Shown here piece after piece: positions 50,371 to 59,943 of a DNA stretch of 64,000 nucleotides. The DNA lies in contig CP157202.1 of the NCBI GenBank assembly GCA_039954875.1, positions 1,426,001 through 1,490,000 of the forward strand. The letters run 5' to 3'. How positions within the stretch are numbered: position 1 is the first letter of the stretch; each line of letters opens with the position of its first letter. Both the position numbers and the translations under genes were made by a program. Under the pieces are notes generated by a model. It saw only the letters and a program-made list of their open reading frames with translations. It was not told the DNA's origin and searched no databases. Source of the stretch: G039954875 sp039954875 (GTDB lineage Bacteria; Bacteroidota; Bacteroidia; Flavobacteriales; Blattabacteriaceae).

Positions 50371-52851
50371 TTATTCTTCAAAATACACCCGCTTGACACG
50401 AGGAGAAATCGAAGTTAGTACCTCATGAGCAATCGTCCCAGAAATTTGAGCTATTTCAGCCACTGTGGGTCTTTCACCCAACAACACTACCTGATCGCCT
50501 TCTTGACAATTAATCCCAGTGACATCCACCATAAGCATATCCATACAGACCTCCCCAATAATAGTCGCCATGTGGACACCGATTACCACATAACCTTTGC
50601 CATTACCCAAACGCCTATCTATACCATCAGCATACCCTATAGGCAAGGTTGCCACACGTGTAGGGGTTTTTACTTCAAATCTCCGACCATATCCTACCGT
50701 TTCGCCTGGGGATAATATTTTAATCTGAGAAATAATTGTTTTCAGTACACACACTACCTTTAGCTCCCTTTGAACCGTTTCATCAGGGAAAACCCCATAA
50801 AGTCCCAAGCCCAATCTAACCATCTCATATTGGGCCTGTGGAAAATGGACAATACCGGCAGAATTAAGGATATGCCGCATCGGATAGTATCCTAAAAAGG
50901 ATGTCAACGTAGCATAACTACGTTCAAAAACAGTAATTTGTCCCAATGTAAAATTTATCTCTTTTTGGTCTTCACTAGCGGACAAATGAGAAAATACTGA
51001 CCTTACGATCAATCTTTTATCACCCTGTAAGATACGGCCGAGACGGGCAACTTCATCCTCTAGAAAACCTAGCCGATGCATACCCGTATCAACCTTGATA
51101 TGAATGGGATAAGGTGTAGAAAAAACCCGTATTGTTAGCTCAGTCAGTAAATCATTCAAAATACCAAAATTGTATATCTCAGGCTCAAGATTATATTCGA
51201 TCATTATAGCAAAACTCCCATAATCAGGATTCATCACCAATATGGGCAGTGTCACACCCTCCTTTCGCAAGGCTACACCCTCATCTACATAGGCCACACC
51301 AAGAAAATCCACTTTATGGTACTGCAACGTATTTGCAATCTCATAACCACCCCCTCCATAAGAAAAGGCTTTGACCATCACCATCATCTTAGTCTGCGGC
51401 CCAAGGCGGGAACGAAAATAATTCAGATTGTACACCAAAGCCTTCAAATCAATCTCATAAACAGTCTTATGAAAACGTTTTTCCAAATGAGCTAAAAGTT
51501 TTTCAAAAGCAAAGGAATATGATCCTTTCAGAAGAAGGGCCTCATCACGGAATTCTATTTTTTTAATCTGATCAAGCAACTCCTCTATGAATAAAAAAGC
51601 ATGAAACGGCATCTCAAAAAGTTCACCATAAGCAGTGATCTCCTCACCCACACCGATGACCCGATTTACACCCGAAGCAGCAGCCCAATCGGCGATACGC
51701 TTATACTTCTCCGCACCCTTGGGGAAAATCTGCAAAACATTCGAAAGAATTAAGGTTTTTTTATAAAACTTCTGCCGAGACAGGAGGTCTAAAGCAATCT
51801 TTATAGAATGAAGATCATAATTATAACTATCATTGATGATCAGGCAATTATTCAAACCTTTGATCATCTCTAGACGCATCTTCACCTTCGGGAGTGTAGC
51901 CAATTGTACAGTGATCGCCTCATCGTCCCATCCCAATACGAGCAAGGTAAGCCAAACAGTCAAAGTATTTTCAACAGCTGCTGCATCAGAAAAAGAGATA
52001 GCAACCTGCCGCATCTTACCACGATAAAAAGCCTCGAGCGTAGTACCTTGATCAGATATGTCAAGCCGCTGGAGGCGTAGTTCAGCCACAGCAGAACGAC
52101 CCCAATAATGCTTCTCTACAGAAGCCAAAGCGGGTGTATCGTCGATCACAGCAAGCAAATCTGGATCATCTGCTGGGCAAATCAATTGTCGACAACCGGT
52201 GAAAAGTTGTAACTTTTCACCGATATGAATTTTCTTTGAAGAAAAATTTTCCGAATGTGCAGCACCAATATTTGTAAAAATCCCGATCTCCGGATCGATC
52301 AGCTCACGCAAAGCCCTCATTTCACCCGGCTGAGAAATCCCCGCCTCAAATATTCCGAGTTGATGTTCAGGACGGATCTCCCAAAGAGACAAGGGCACAC
52401 CGATCTGCGAATTATAACTCTTAGGGCTCCTCACCGTAGTATAAACCTTTCCCAAACTATGATTCAACCACTCTTTGACAATTGTTTTACCATTACTCCC
52501 GGTGACAGTTATACACTTCAGGTAAAAACGCCGCCTATGATGTTCCGCCAATGCCTGTAAAGCCAATAGAGGGTTTTCTACCACAAGGAATACTGCTCCT
52601 AGATAAACCTTCTTCTGATCAAAAGACCACGCATTAGAGACGACAAAAGCTCTAATTCCCCGACGATAAGCCTCTTCGACATAAAGATGCCCATCATTGC
52701 TAAAGGTTTTTAAAGCAAAAAACAGACTCTGTTCCGACAGATCTATACTCCTAGAATCCAATGCTATCTGAGTAATATATCGACCTTGCAAACCTATCTG
52801 TATCCCTACCACACCTATGATGGCAGCTACTTGATTTAAAAAATATTTCAC
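50371..52851 (-). CDS. MurF–alanine racemase fusion
   Basis: The 826-residue protein joins two wall-synthesis enzymes. The N-terminal MurF part (about 1–450) adds D-Ala-D-Ala to the UDP-MurNAc tripeptide; it has ALDSRSIDLSEQSLFFALKT near 30 and the P-loop TVTGSNGKTIVKEWL near 113–127. The C-terminal PLP-dependent Alr part begins TVYEIDLKALVYNLNYFRS near 462, with the PLP lysine in MMVMVKAFSYGGGG near 490 and GYADGIDRRLGNGKGYV near 735. VCMDMLMVDVT follows. The fusion is widespread in Bacteroidota. Its ATG overlaps the stop of the dead thymidine kinase gene by four bases. The frame is intact. Confidence 0.95.
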   Translation of the reverse strand: MKYFLNQVAAIIGVVGIQIGLQGRYITQIALDSRSIDLSEQSLFFALKTFSNDGHLYVEEAYRRGIRAFVVSNAWSFDQKKVYLGAVFLVVENPLLALQALAEHHRRRFYLKCITVTGSNGKTIVKEWLNHSLGKVYTTVRSPKSYNSQIGVPLSLWEIRPEHQLGIFEAGISQPGEMRALRELIDPEIGIFTNIGAAHSENFSSKKIHIGEKLQLFTGCRQLICPADDPDLLAVIDDTPALASVEKHYWGRSAVAELRLQRLDISDQGTTLEAFYRGKMRQVAISFSDAAAVENTLTVWLTLLVLGWDDEAITVQLATLPKVKMRLEMIKGLNNCLIINDSYNYDLHSIKIALDLLSRQKFYKKTLILSNVLQIFPKGAEKYKRIADWAAASGVNRVIGVGEEITAYGELFEMPFHAFLFIEELLDQIKKIEFRDEALLLKGSYSFAFEKLLAHLEKRFHKTVYEIDLKALVYNLNYFRSRLGPQTKMMVMVKAFSYGGGGYEIANTLQYHKVDFLGVAYVDEGVALRKEGVTLPILVMNPDYGSFAIMIEYNLEPEIYNFGILNDLLTELTIRVFSTPYPIHIKVDTGMHRLGFLEDEVARLGRILQGDKRLIVRSVFSHLSASEDQKEINFTLGQITVFERSYATLTSFLGYYPMRHILNSAGIVHFPQAQYEMVRLGLGLYGVFPDETVQRELKVVCVLKTIISQIKILSPGETVGYGRRFEVKTPTRVATLPIGYADGIDRRLGNGKGYVVIGVHMATIIGEVCMDMLMVDVTGINCQEGDQVVLLGERPTVAEIAQISGTIAHEVLTSISPRVKRVYFEE

Positions 52852-53485
52852 AACTCCTGGATATCTTCTTTTTGAGACTTTGGAAGATCAGTTTTTTTCT
52901 TCATCACCTCCCAAAACGACGCACAGCTGAAAGGTTCATAAATTTCCTTACCCAAAATCATCACCACAGTATCTTGGCCAACCTCACGGTGAGCATAATT
53001 AGTCAGACCTCCCATACGTACACAAATGGCATGCACCTTAATTACATACTTGGCTATAACCATCAGCTGGGGCATAAGACCGAAAAGTTTTCCACTAAAA
53101 TCCACATCAAAACCAGCTACAATCACTCGGATACCCTCATTGGCCAAACGATTGCACACATCAACGATACCTTCATCAAAAAACTACGCTTCCTCGATAC
53201 CCACTATATCTACCTATGTAGCTAAAAAGGTAAGATCTGAGCAAGCAAGCTATATCAGCGTACTAGAAATCTTGTTATGATAGTGATACAAAACCTGATC
53301 ATTATCGTATCTATTGTCTACAGCTGTTTTAAAAATCTGCACGTGTAAGTGGACCAATTAAGATCGCTTCAAACGATGGATGATTTTATCTGTTTTTCCA
53401 AAAAATATCGAACCACAAATAACTTCGATTCAACCTCCCTGCTGTGTGGGACGCATCGAATTGTAAAAAAAACATTTCGTACCTT
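52848..53485 (-). pseudogene. tdk: Broken thymidine kinase
   Basis: Thymidine kinase phosphorylates salvaged thymidine. Pieces in order: FFGKTDKIIHRLKRS (P-loop region, about 53400–53360), QIFKTAVDNRYDNDQVL (about 53345–53295), VDIVGIEEA then a TAG stop then FFDEGIVDVCNRLANEGIRV (53215–53130). The open part from 53159 continues with AGFDVDFSGKLFG, VHAICVRMGGLTNYAHREV and YEPFSCASFWEV. The TAG replaces the conserved glutamine after EA. The usual zinc-site cysteines are partly retained. A -7 box (TAACTTTG, minus strand) lies at 53507–53514. The stop overlaps the murF-alr start. Confidence 0.85.
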
Positions 53486-53506
53486 CAATCCAATTTATCA
53501 CCTAAG

Positions 53507-53514
53507 CAAAGTTA
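53507..53514 (-). promoter_or_regulatory. -7 promoter element (TAACTTTG) upstream of tdk/murF-alr
   Basis: TAACTTTG read on the minus strand fits TAnnTTTG and precedes the tdk remnant. Since tdk is dead, its likely present role is to transcribe murF-alr. Confidence 0.4.
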
Positions 53515-53528
53515 CTAAAATCCCAACT

Positions 53529-54058
53529 ATGGATGCCCTAAGCAAAGCAAAAAACGAACTAAAAAACAACATAAAACGTCTGATTTTAGACCTGTCAAAG
53601 GTCGAGGCTTTCTCTGGATTTATCACTCCGGAACCCAAACTCGATCAGATTAAAGAATGTTTGATCGTATTAAAATATCTCGAAAACCCCACTGCACCTA
53701 CATTACTAAAATTCATCAAAAAAAACACTCCAGAGAAAACACTCGAGGTGAGTCCTTCAAAATCTCTGAAAACCACAAATGATACTACTGATGAATCGTT
53801 CACCCCCCCCTCAATACAAAAAAGACAAATTACAATTCCATACGTATCGATCTCAAAGACAAAATAACCTTTGTCAAAAAACTCTTCTCAGGAGACCAAG
53901 CTGTCTTTGACCGGATGATGTCAGAATTGAATGCATTCGATACTTACCAAGCCGCCGAGCAATATGTAAAAAATTGGACAGCTATACAGGATTAACCCGA
54001 AAAAGAACCCTACTTGAAGAAGTTAATAACCCTAATAGACCAACACTTCAACCGATAA
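53529..54058 (+). pseudogene. Conserved Bacteroidota protein of unknown function, frameshifted
   Basis: From the ATG at 53529 a frame of 112 codons has a helical N-terminus (NNIKRLILDLSKVEAFSGF) and a polar linker, and ends after SKTK. Downstream, another frame gives RIDLKDKITFVKKLFSGDQA, FDRMMSELNAFDTYQAAEQY and LIDQHFN before the stop at 54056. These resemble the C-terminus of a conserved Bacteroidota protein whose function is unknown (…ndrF.F..eLF.gd…a…L.…). The frame is lost around the eight-C run at 53803–53810. One or two indels and a stop at position 53994 inactivate it. Four bases later rsmI begins. Confidence 0.5.
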
Positions 54059-54062
54059 GGAC

Positions 54063-54779
54063 ATGTTGTACATCGTCCCCACACCTATTGGGAATCTCGA
54101 AGATATCACTTTTAGAGCCCTTCACCTACTCAAGACTTCAGATTTAATCCTGGCAGAAGATACCCGTAATTCAAAAAAGTTATTGGATCATTACGAAATC
54201 CAAACACCACTGAAGTCCTACCATATGTACAATGAACATAAAACCTTCCCATTAATATTGAACAAACTCAAAACAGGAAAGACCCTAAGTCTGATCTCTG
54301 ATGCAGGCACTCCGGGTATTTCCGACCCGGGCTTCTTACTCATACGTGCATGCATACAAGCTAAGATCCCGATAGAATGCTTACCCGGTGCTACGGCCTT
54401 CGTACCGGCACTAGTCCAATCGGGTTTCCCAATTCATGAGTTCACATTCATTGGTTTTTTACCTCCCAAAAAAGGCCGAAAGAGCAAACTCGAATCCTTA
54501 TCTAAAGAAACCAGGACGCTAGTCCTATACGAATCCCCTCATAAACTTATCAAGACGCTCTACGAATTAAAAGAATGTTTCGGCCCGAAAAAGCGCTTAA
54601 CGGTTTGCCGGGAACTCTCAAAAAAATTCGAAGAAACCATCCGGGGAAATCTACATGAACTGATTCTCCACTTCGAAATACAACCACCACGGGGAGAATT
54701 TATCCTTGTACTAGAAAGCCTTTTGAAAAAATCTATATCCTATGAAAAAAAATCAATGGATACACCAAGTAACCCCTGA
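54063..54779 (+). CDS. rsmI: 16S rRNA (cytidine-1402-2'-O)-methyltransferase RsmI
   Basis: RsmI methylates the ribose of C1402 in the ribosomal P site using SAM. The 238-residue protein has the tetrapyrrole-methylase fold motifs: IVPTPIGNLEDITFRAL at 4–20, LAEDTRNSKKLL near 31–42, LISDAGTPGISDPGFLLI near 78–95 and LPGATAFVPALVQSGF near 108–123. GFLPPKKGRK near 134 and YESPHKLIKTL follow. The 3' end overlaps recJ by 38 bases in another frame. No defects were seen. Confidence 0.96.
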   Translation: MLYIVPTPIGNLEDITFRALHLLKTSDLILAEDTRNSKKLLDHYEIQTPLKSYHMYNEHKTFPLILNKLKTGKTLSLISDAGTPGISDPGFLLIRACIQAKIPIECLPGATAFVPALVQSGFPIHEFTFIGFLPPKKGRKSKLESLSKETRTLVLYESPHKLIKTLYELKECFGPKKRLTVCRELSKKFEETIRGNLHELILHFEIQPPRGEFILVLESLLKKSISYEKKSMDTPSNP

Positions 54780-56454
54780 AAAAGAGATCATCATAAAATT
54801 GCGATCTGATATCGGAGTAGATCATACCATCGCCCATCTGCTGGGACAACGAGCTATCGAATCTTATGACAAGGCTAAAACCTTTTTCCGCCCCAAACTT
54901 GATCAACTTCATGAGCCGATCCTAATGAAAGACATGAACCAAGCCGTAGATAGGATCTTACAGGCTATAAAAAACAAAGAAAACATCTTGGTCTATGGTG
55001 ACTATGACGTAGACGGCACGACGGCTGTAGCCATGATATGCTTATTTTTTAAAAAACTCCATCTTACCATCGAATATTACATTCCCGATCGTCATGAAGA
55101 GGGTTATGGAATCTCATTCAAGGGTATCGATTTTGCAATCCTCAAAGGAATTTCACTAATCATCGCTCTAGACTGTGGCATCAAGGCCTTCGCAGAGATC
55201 GCTTATGCTAAAAAAAAAGGTATAGATTTTATCATTTGTGATCATCACTTGCCTGGAGAAAATATTCCGAAAGCTTTTGCCGTACTCGACCCAAAGCGAA
55301 GCGATTGCAACTATCCTTTCAAAGATCTCAGTGGTTGCGGTATTGGCTTCAAACTAATCCAAGCTTTGGCCCAAGCATTAGGCCTATCACAAGAACACGT
55401 CTATAAATATCTGGATCTCGTAGCAGTGAGTATTGCCGCCGATATCGTGCCCATCATCGATGAAAATCGTATTTTAACCTTTTATGGTCTACAAAAAATA
55501 AACCTAAATCCCTCAAAAGGACTTTACGCCCTTACCAAAGAAATGATAGGTCCCATCTCCATTTCCAATATCGTTTTTCAAATAGCTCCGAAGATCAATG
55601 CCGCCGGTCGCATCGATCATGCCAAGCAAGCCGTAGAACTATTACTTACAGATACGGAAAAACAAAGTGATCAACTTGCCACTCACATCTCTGACTTAAA
55701 CGCTTCACGAAAGGATCTAGACCAAAAGACTACCCAAGAAGCCCTAGACCTGATCGAAACCCAACAGGAACAGGAGCACTACAGTACCGTGGTCTATAAA
55801 CCCCATTGGCACAAAGGCATATTAGGCATCGTGGCTTCGCGCCTGATCGAAACCTACTATCGCCCTACACTGGTCTTTACCAAAAATCAAGGGAAACTAG
55901 TCGCCTCAGCCCGCTCAATAGAAGGCTTTGATCTCTATAAAACCCTAGAAATTTGCGCAGTCTATATCGAACAATTCGGTGGACACAAACACTCAGCAGG
56001 ACTGACACTGGATCCAAAAAAATTTACTGATTTCAAAGCTCATTTTGAGAAGACAGTCAAAAACACCATTGGTGAGACACAACGTCTACCACAGATCAAA
56101 ATCGATCATGAAATCTATTTGACCGAAATCACATCTAAATTCTTACGCATTTTGAAACAATTCGAACCTTTTGGCCCACAAAACATGCAGCCAGTATTCC
56201 TATCAAAAAAAGTCTTCGACAACGGATTCGGAACAAAAGTGGGTAGTGATCAATCCCATCTGAAACTCAACATCTATCAAAAAAGGGACTCGAAAACTTT
56301 TACCGCCATCGGTTTCGGAATGGGTAAATTATTGAACCTTGCGAAAAGTGGCCCCATTGATATAGTCTACACAATAGAAGAACATTATTGGAAGGGAAAT
56401 ACCTTCATCCAATTTTATCTCAAAGATCTACGGCGACACGACCCCAGACTATAA
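54742..56454 (+). CDS. recJ: Single-stranded-DNA exonuclease RecJ
   Basis: RecJ degrades ssDNA 5' to 3' in recombination and mismatch repair. The 570-residue protein has VYGDYDVDGTTAVAM near residues 86–100 (DHH motif I), a motif II aspartate in LDCGIKAFAEI near 148, and IICDHHLPGENIPKAFAVLDP near 170 (DHH motif). The DHHA1 domain shows VASARSIEGFDLYKTLE near 390 and GGHKHSAGLTL near 413. The OB-fold C-terminal domain follows. Translation starts inside the rsmI frame, at an ATG 38 bases before its stop, suggesting coupling. Intact. Confidence 0.96.
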   Translation: MKKNQWIHQVTPEKEIIIKLRSDIGVDHTIAHLLGQRAIESYDKAKTFFRPKLDQLHEPILMKDMNQAVDRILQAIKNKENILVYGDYDVDGTTAVAMICLFFKKLHLTIEYYIPDRHEEGYGISFKGIDFAILKGISLIIALDCGIKAFAEIAYAKKKGIDFIICDHHLPGENIPKAFAVLDPKRSDCNYPFKDLSGCGIGFKLIQALAQALGLSQEHVYKYLDLVAVSIAADIVPIIDENRILTFYGLQKINLNPSKGLYALTKEMIGPISISNIVFQIAPKINAAGRIDHAKQAVELLLTDTEKQSDQLATHISDLNASRKDLDQKTTQEALDLIETQQEQEHYSTVVYKPHWHKGILGIVASRLIETYYRPTLVFTKNQGKLVASARSIEGFDLYKTLEICAVYIEQFGGHKHSAGLTLDPKKFTDFKAHFEKTVKNTIGETQRLPQIKIDHEIYLTEITSKFLRILKQFEPFGPQNMQPVFLSKKVFDNGFGTKVGSDQSHLKLNIYQKRDSKTFTAIGFGMGKLLNLAKSGPIDIVYTIEEHYWKGNTFIQFYLKDLRRHDPRL

Positions 56455-56690
56455 AGGCCACCCTAATCTGCTTTCAGAGTGATAAGGCTTGCAGTGTGAC
56501 ATACTTGACCTGGCCAATATCTAACCATTAGATCTTCAAATATTTATATATAATATCTTGAAAATTTTTTCTACGATAAATTAAAGCGTGACACAAACAA
56601 TATGACTAAAACGTGTTCTTTGCACAAATCTGTTCACTGTCAGAAAATCGAAATTAGTAAACGGCTAGTACACATCACCGCTTAATAAAA
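56455..56690. other. Spacer after recJ with no recognisable gene
   Basis: A/T-rich, no supported frame and no RNA gene seen. Convergent side of recJ; no strong terminator hairpin was found. Confidence 0.4.
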
Positions 56691-57793
56691 AGAAGTAAAG
56701 TCCTGGGTAAATTGTTTCAAGATGTTATCAAAATATTTGACCGCCTTCACGCATCCAAGTCCACATCGAATGCACACCGTAGCTAAATTCCAGCAAATAA
56801 CGATTTCTATATAAATTTTTGAATTTAGTCAAAAAAATCTCCCAACGATCCGTAGACACAAATGACTCATGAAATACGACCGGCCACAGCAGGATACAAC
56901 AGACCGGAGATCATACCGCTTAAGATAAGTACTATCGAAATTAATCAATTTGAAAAACATCTAAGGCTATTTGTTGGGCCACCCCACCCAGCAAATTTCT
57001 TATTATCACAAGCTCAGTGTAAATCATAAAAGGTGCTAATAATACCATGAAAAAAAGATAAAAAGAATAAAGACCAATCACAAACAGTTTCCAACCACAA
57101 GACAAACCCTTGTTTTGAGAAATATTTTAAATATTTATCACGAATGCGACGGGCATCAAAGACTGTCTGCGAATGCACTGAGCTGTAATCGTACAGCGCA
57201 TCACCTGTAACATGGAAATCGAGAAAATAGGAATTAATATCCTTACCTTTACACTTTTCGAAACGGTCATATACAAATTGATTACCCGCACGGTCCAAAG
57301 CAGTAACACTCCGCCCAGCAACTCCCTCCACCAAAACCTGTAAATACCCTGGCTATCCTTGCTCGGGCACATTTTACGGAAAAATAGACCCGAAATTGGT
57401 ATTATCAAAGCTCGTCTCCTACGGCTCATGTACAGTACTCCAAAAATCATAAGGCTCAATGAAATAGCCCAAGCGTTTGACAGCCACAATAAAATTTCTA
57501 TTGACATAAAACTCATTTTTACACTGGCTCTCTGGAGCGTGAGGTTAGGTACGGCTCTCCTCACACCCAAGCCAGATTTTATAAATACCCAACGCTTTGA
57601 ATACCTTAAGGATAACCCCAGCGAACGACCATTTTCCCCAGATATAGACATGCAAAAAACACACAAATTTCTCGAAATCTACAATAGACCGATTTTTTTC
57701 CAGAAAGCTTTTGTAGTGCCTAGTTTTCTTCAAAAACTTCTTAAAAATCTTGGCTGGCTCTAGGATATGCGACGGATATAAAATGAGACTCAA
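56690..57793 (-). pseudogene. Unrecognised broken membrane protein gene
   Basis: Pieces in three minus frames: FKKFLKKTRHYKSFLEKN near 57750, IEILLWLSNAWAISLSLMIF (hydrophobic) near 57500, EGVAGRSVTALDRAGNQFVY and FLDFHVTGDALYDYSSVHSQ near 57330–57180, and FVSTDRWEIFLTKFKNLYRN with SMWTWMREGGQ near 56870–56770. A second hydrophobic stretch lies near 57060. I do not recognise the family. It looks like a membrane protein with a soluble loop. 56455–56690 holds nothing recognisable. Confidence 0.4.
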
Positions 57794-58019
57794 TTCATAT
57801 AAAAACTGTCCATCACATAGTCTAAAATCGTATTAAAAACTAGCCTTTGAACGGACATAAGAATCAAACTGGAAGGCAGCCCGCAAAGGCATATGAAAGA
57901 GTATCGTCAAAAAAACGCTTAATAAAAATGCTCATAAATAGGTAAAATAAAATTATCTATGGAAAAAAACGGAAATAAATAATCTCAATCCATCACTCGA
58001 TATAGGAACATACAGCCCC
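57794..58019. other. A/T-rich decayed spacer
   Basis: Contains scattered minus-strand hydrophobic codons but nothing assignable; probably the lost 5' and 3' ends of the flanking dead genes. Confidence 0.35.
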
Positions 58020-58433
58020 TCAACATCAGGTATAAGATAAGTCCTTAATTTAAAATATCTTCATTAATCAATGACCACCAGATGATCTGATCATATTGAT
58101 CAAATACCTTGATATAAATATATTTACATTGAAGCCGTGCCGTATATGGACTTTCACATCATCTTTATAATATATCTCCCAGATATTGACCGATTCCTTA
58201 TACATTATAGGCTCAGAAAAAACACTCAATATCAAGAACCTTGATGTGAAGCACTCGATCAAAACTCTTGGGTTTAGCCTTAAAAATTAGACCTTTCGGG
58301 TAAATCGTAACAATACACCAGAAATGGGGATCTTAATATCCTGCGGGATTGCTACAAAATAAAACAAAAAAGGTGCCCATACAATACCCAAAAACAGATA
58401 TAAACCAAAAAAATCTACACATAATGGCAACAT
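58020..58433 (-). pseudogene. Unrecognised broken gene downstream of hemD
   Basis: From 58433, a hydrophobic start (MLPLCVDFFGLYLFLGIVWA) is followed by PKDIKIPISG-like IPQDIKIPISGVLLRFTRKV, a stop, then FTSRFLILSVFSEP and DDVKVHIRHGFNVNIFISRY. The family is not recognised. It lies 25 bases downstream of hemD on the same strand and may have belonged to that operon. Confidence 0.35.
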
Positions 58434-58457
58434 GATTCTACAAATACAAATCCTACT

Positions 58458-59210
58458 TTAAAAAAAAACCTCATCTCTCAAATATTTTTCCAAAGCCATG
58501 ACCATAGAAGGTGTCCTAGCTGTAGGAACGCGAATAGTAATCTTCAATCCCGCTTTGGAAGCCGCATCCAACGTACTCTTTCCAAAAGTAGCAATCTTAA
58601 CACCATTTTGTTCAAAATCAGGAAAATTTTCGAACAATGATTTGATCCCCGTCGGACTGAAAAAAACTAAAATATCATAAGAAAAATCTTTCAAATCAGA
58701 CAGATCGCTCGAAACCGTTTTATATAATATTACCCGTTTCCAATATACATTGAGCTTAGTCAACATCCGAGGCACTTCAGACTTCAAAACATCTGAAGAA
58801 GGCAAAAGAAATCTCTCTTGTCCATGCTTTTTGATCAGCGACAACACATCTTTAAAATCCTTTTCTCCCACATATATCTTACGTTTCCGATACACGACAT
58901 ATTTTTGAAGATAATAAGCAATAGTCTCAGATTGACAAACGTATTTCATATCATCTGGGACTTTATACCGCATATCTTCAGCCAATCTAAAGTAATGATC
59001 TACAGCATTTTTACTGGTAAATATCACAGCTGTGAAATCTGAAAAATCGATCTTTTGTTTTCTTACATCACTAGCATAAAATCCCTTTACTTCTATAAAG
59101 GGGCGAAAGTCTATCTTGACTTGCTGATTTTTACTCAATTCCAAATAAGGGGAAGATTCTATCGTAGGAGAGGGTTGTGAAATGAGAATGCTCTTCATTT
59201 TCATCATCAT
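58458..59210 (-). CDS. hemD: Uroporphyrinogen-III synthase HemD
   Basis: HemD cyclises hydroxymethylbilane to uroporphyrinogen III in heme and siroheme synthesis. The 250-residue protein has the two-lobed pattern of the family: ILISQPSPT at the start, FTAVIFTSKNAVDHYFRL near 58–75, and the second-lobe segments LPSSDVLKSEVPRML near 136 and DILVFFSPTGIKSLF near 178. ATFGKSTLDAASKAG near 208 closes it. Sequence conservation in HemD is low, so the call relies on these motifs plus the DUF4271 neighbour, a known Bacteroidota pairing. It overlaps the DUF4271 stop by four bases. Confidence 0.85.
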   Translation of the reverse strand: MMMKMKSILISQPSPTIESSPYLELSKNQQVKIDFRPFIEVKGFYASDVRKQKIDFSDFTAVIFTSKNAVDHYFRLAEDMRYKVPDDMKYVCQSETIAYYLQKYVVYRKRKIYVGEKDFKDVLSLIKKHGQERFLLPSSDVLKSEVPRMLTKLNVYWKRVILYKTVSSDLSDLKDFSYDILVFFSPTGIKSLFENFPDFEQNGVKIATFGKSTLDAASKAGLKITIRVPTARTPSMVMALEKYLRDEVFF

Positions 59211-59854
59211 TGTTTTATTCCAATCATATACTTGAAAAGAACAAGGATCGGCAACACTTCAAGGCTGCAAATATACATCATAATATGATATATTGGAATA
59301 GCCATGACACGGACTACACCGCGAAATAAAGCTAAACACCTGATGAAAACAAAGACAGCAAATACAACCACTACCAAATAAAAAACACGATAATCATAAA
59401 AATCAGTATACGTTATAAAAATTTCTAAAAATACAATTATTTTTAAGAATCGCCATTCATAAAAAGTCTTTACTTGATAAAACACACTAAAATACTCCTT
59501 CTTATTGAATAAATAAAAAACCAACTGATTAATTAAAAATCGAAACAAAGAAAAAAGAAACAAACAGATGAAAAAAAAGAAAAAAGCTTTATAAGAAGTA
59601 AGACCGTAGCGCACTGGCCAATGATTTTTCAAACAAAAAATATATACTAAAAAAGTATAGGATAAAGTAATAATTAATAAAAATGAAGTTGTAAAAAGCA
59701 CAAAGTTATCCTTGACCGACAGATAAGCTTTCAACGAACACAAAGCTACATAGTTCTTGTAAAAAAGTCCCTTAAACACCACACATAGAAGTAAGATCAT
59801 GACAAACAAAACAGTCATCCAATCCTGATCTCTCACCACCCTCCATTCATCCAT
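59207..59854 (-). CDS. DUF4271 integral membrane protein
   Basis: The 215-residue protein (ATG at 59854; a TTG at 59869 is possible) has about six hydrophobic helices, for example VLFVMILLLCVVFKGLFY, SFLLIITLSYTFLVYIFCL and FFFFICLFLFSLFRFLIN, with a conserved-looking YNFLEI-like segment (FLKIIVFLEIF). Bacteroidota place this family directly upstream of uroporphyrinogen-III synthase; its function is unknown. The overlap with hemD suggests translational coupling. A -7 box (TAATTTTG) lies at 59877–59884. Confidence 0.75.
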   Translation of the reverse strand: MDEWRVVRDQDWMTVLFVMILLLCVVFKGLFYKNYVALCSLKAYLSVKDNFVLFTTSFLLIITLSYTFLVYIFCLKNHWPVRYGLTSYKAFFFFFICLFLFSLFRFLINQLVFYLFNKKEYFSVFYQVKTFYEWRFLKIIVFLEIFITYTDFYDYRVFYLVVVVFAVFVFIRCLALFRGVVRVMAIPIYHIMMYICSLEVLPILVLFKYMIGIKQ

Positions 59855-59876
59855 ATATGCATCTAACAATTACAGA

Positions 59877-59884
59877 CAAAATTA
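59877..59884 (-). promoter_or_regulatory. -7 element (TAATTTTG) for DUF4271-hemD
   Basis: Read on the minus strand, TAATTTTG fits TAnnTTTG and lies 22 bases upstream of the ATG at 59854. Divergent from the element at 59901. Confidence 0.4.
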
Positions 59885-59900
59885 TTCAATAGAATTATAA

Positions 59901-59921
59901 TACCTTTGCATCGATGCAAAG
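59901..59921 (+). promoter_or_regulatory. -7 element (TACCTTTG) overlapping an 18-bp perfect palindrome
   Basis: TACCTTTG at 59901–59908 fits the Bacteroidota -7 box for the mannosyltransferase gene. CTTTGCATCGATGCAAAG at 59904–59921 is a perfect palindrome that shares five bases with it. A protein bound there would cover the -7 region and transcription start, so it is a candidate operator. It lies between two divergent promoters. Confidence 0.5.
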
Positions 59922-59943
59922 AGAGATGCCCTGACGTTAAGAC

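Noticed and set aside
52848..53485. TAG codons at conserved Gln positions as a sign of a recoded stop
   Set aside because: Intact genes end in TAG (for example the AddB-like gene at 7268), and the same broken genes also carry TAA and TGA stops and frameshifts.
53349..53528. The 5' 60 codons of the 172-codon + strand frame as part of a gene
   Set aside because: They overlap the thymidine kinase remnant on the other strand, and the protein-like part starts at the ATG at 53529.
57127..57666. 179-codon minus-strand frame as an intact membrane protein
   Set aside because: Protein-like segments continue in other frames on both sides, so it is one piece of a broken gene.
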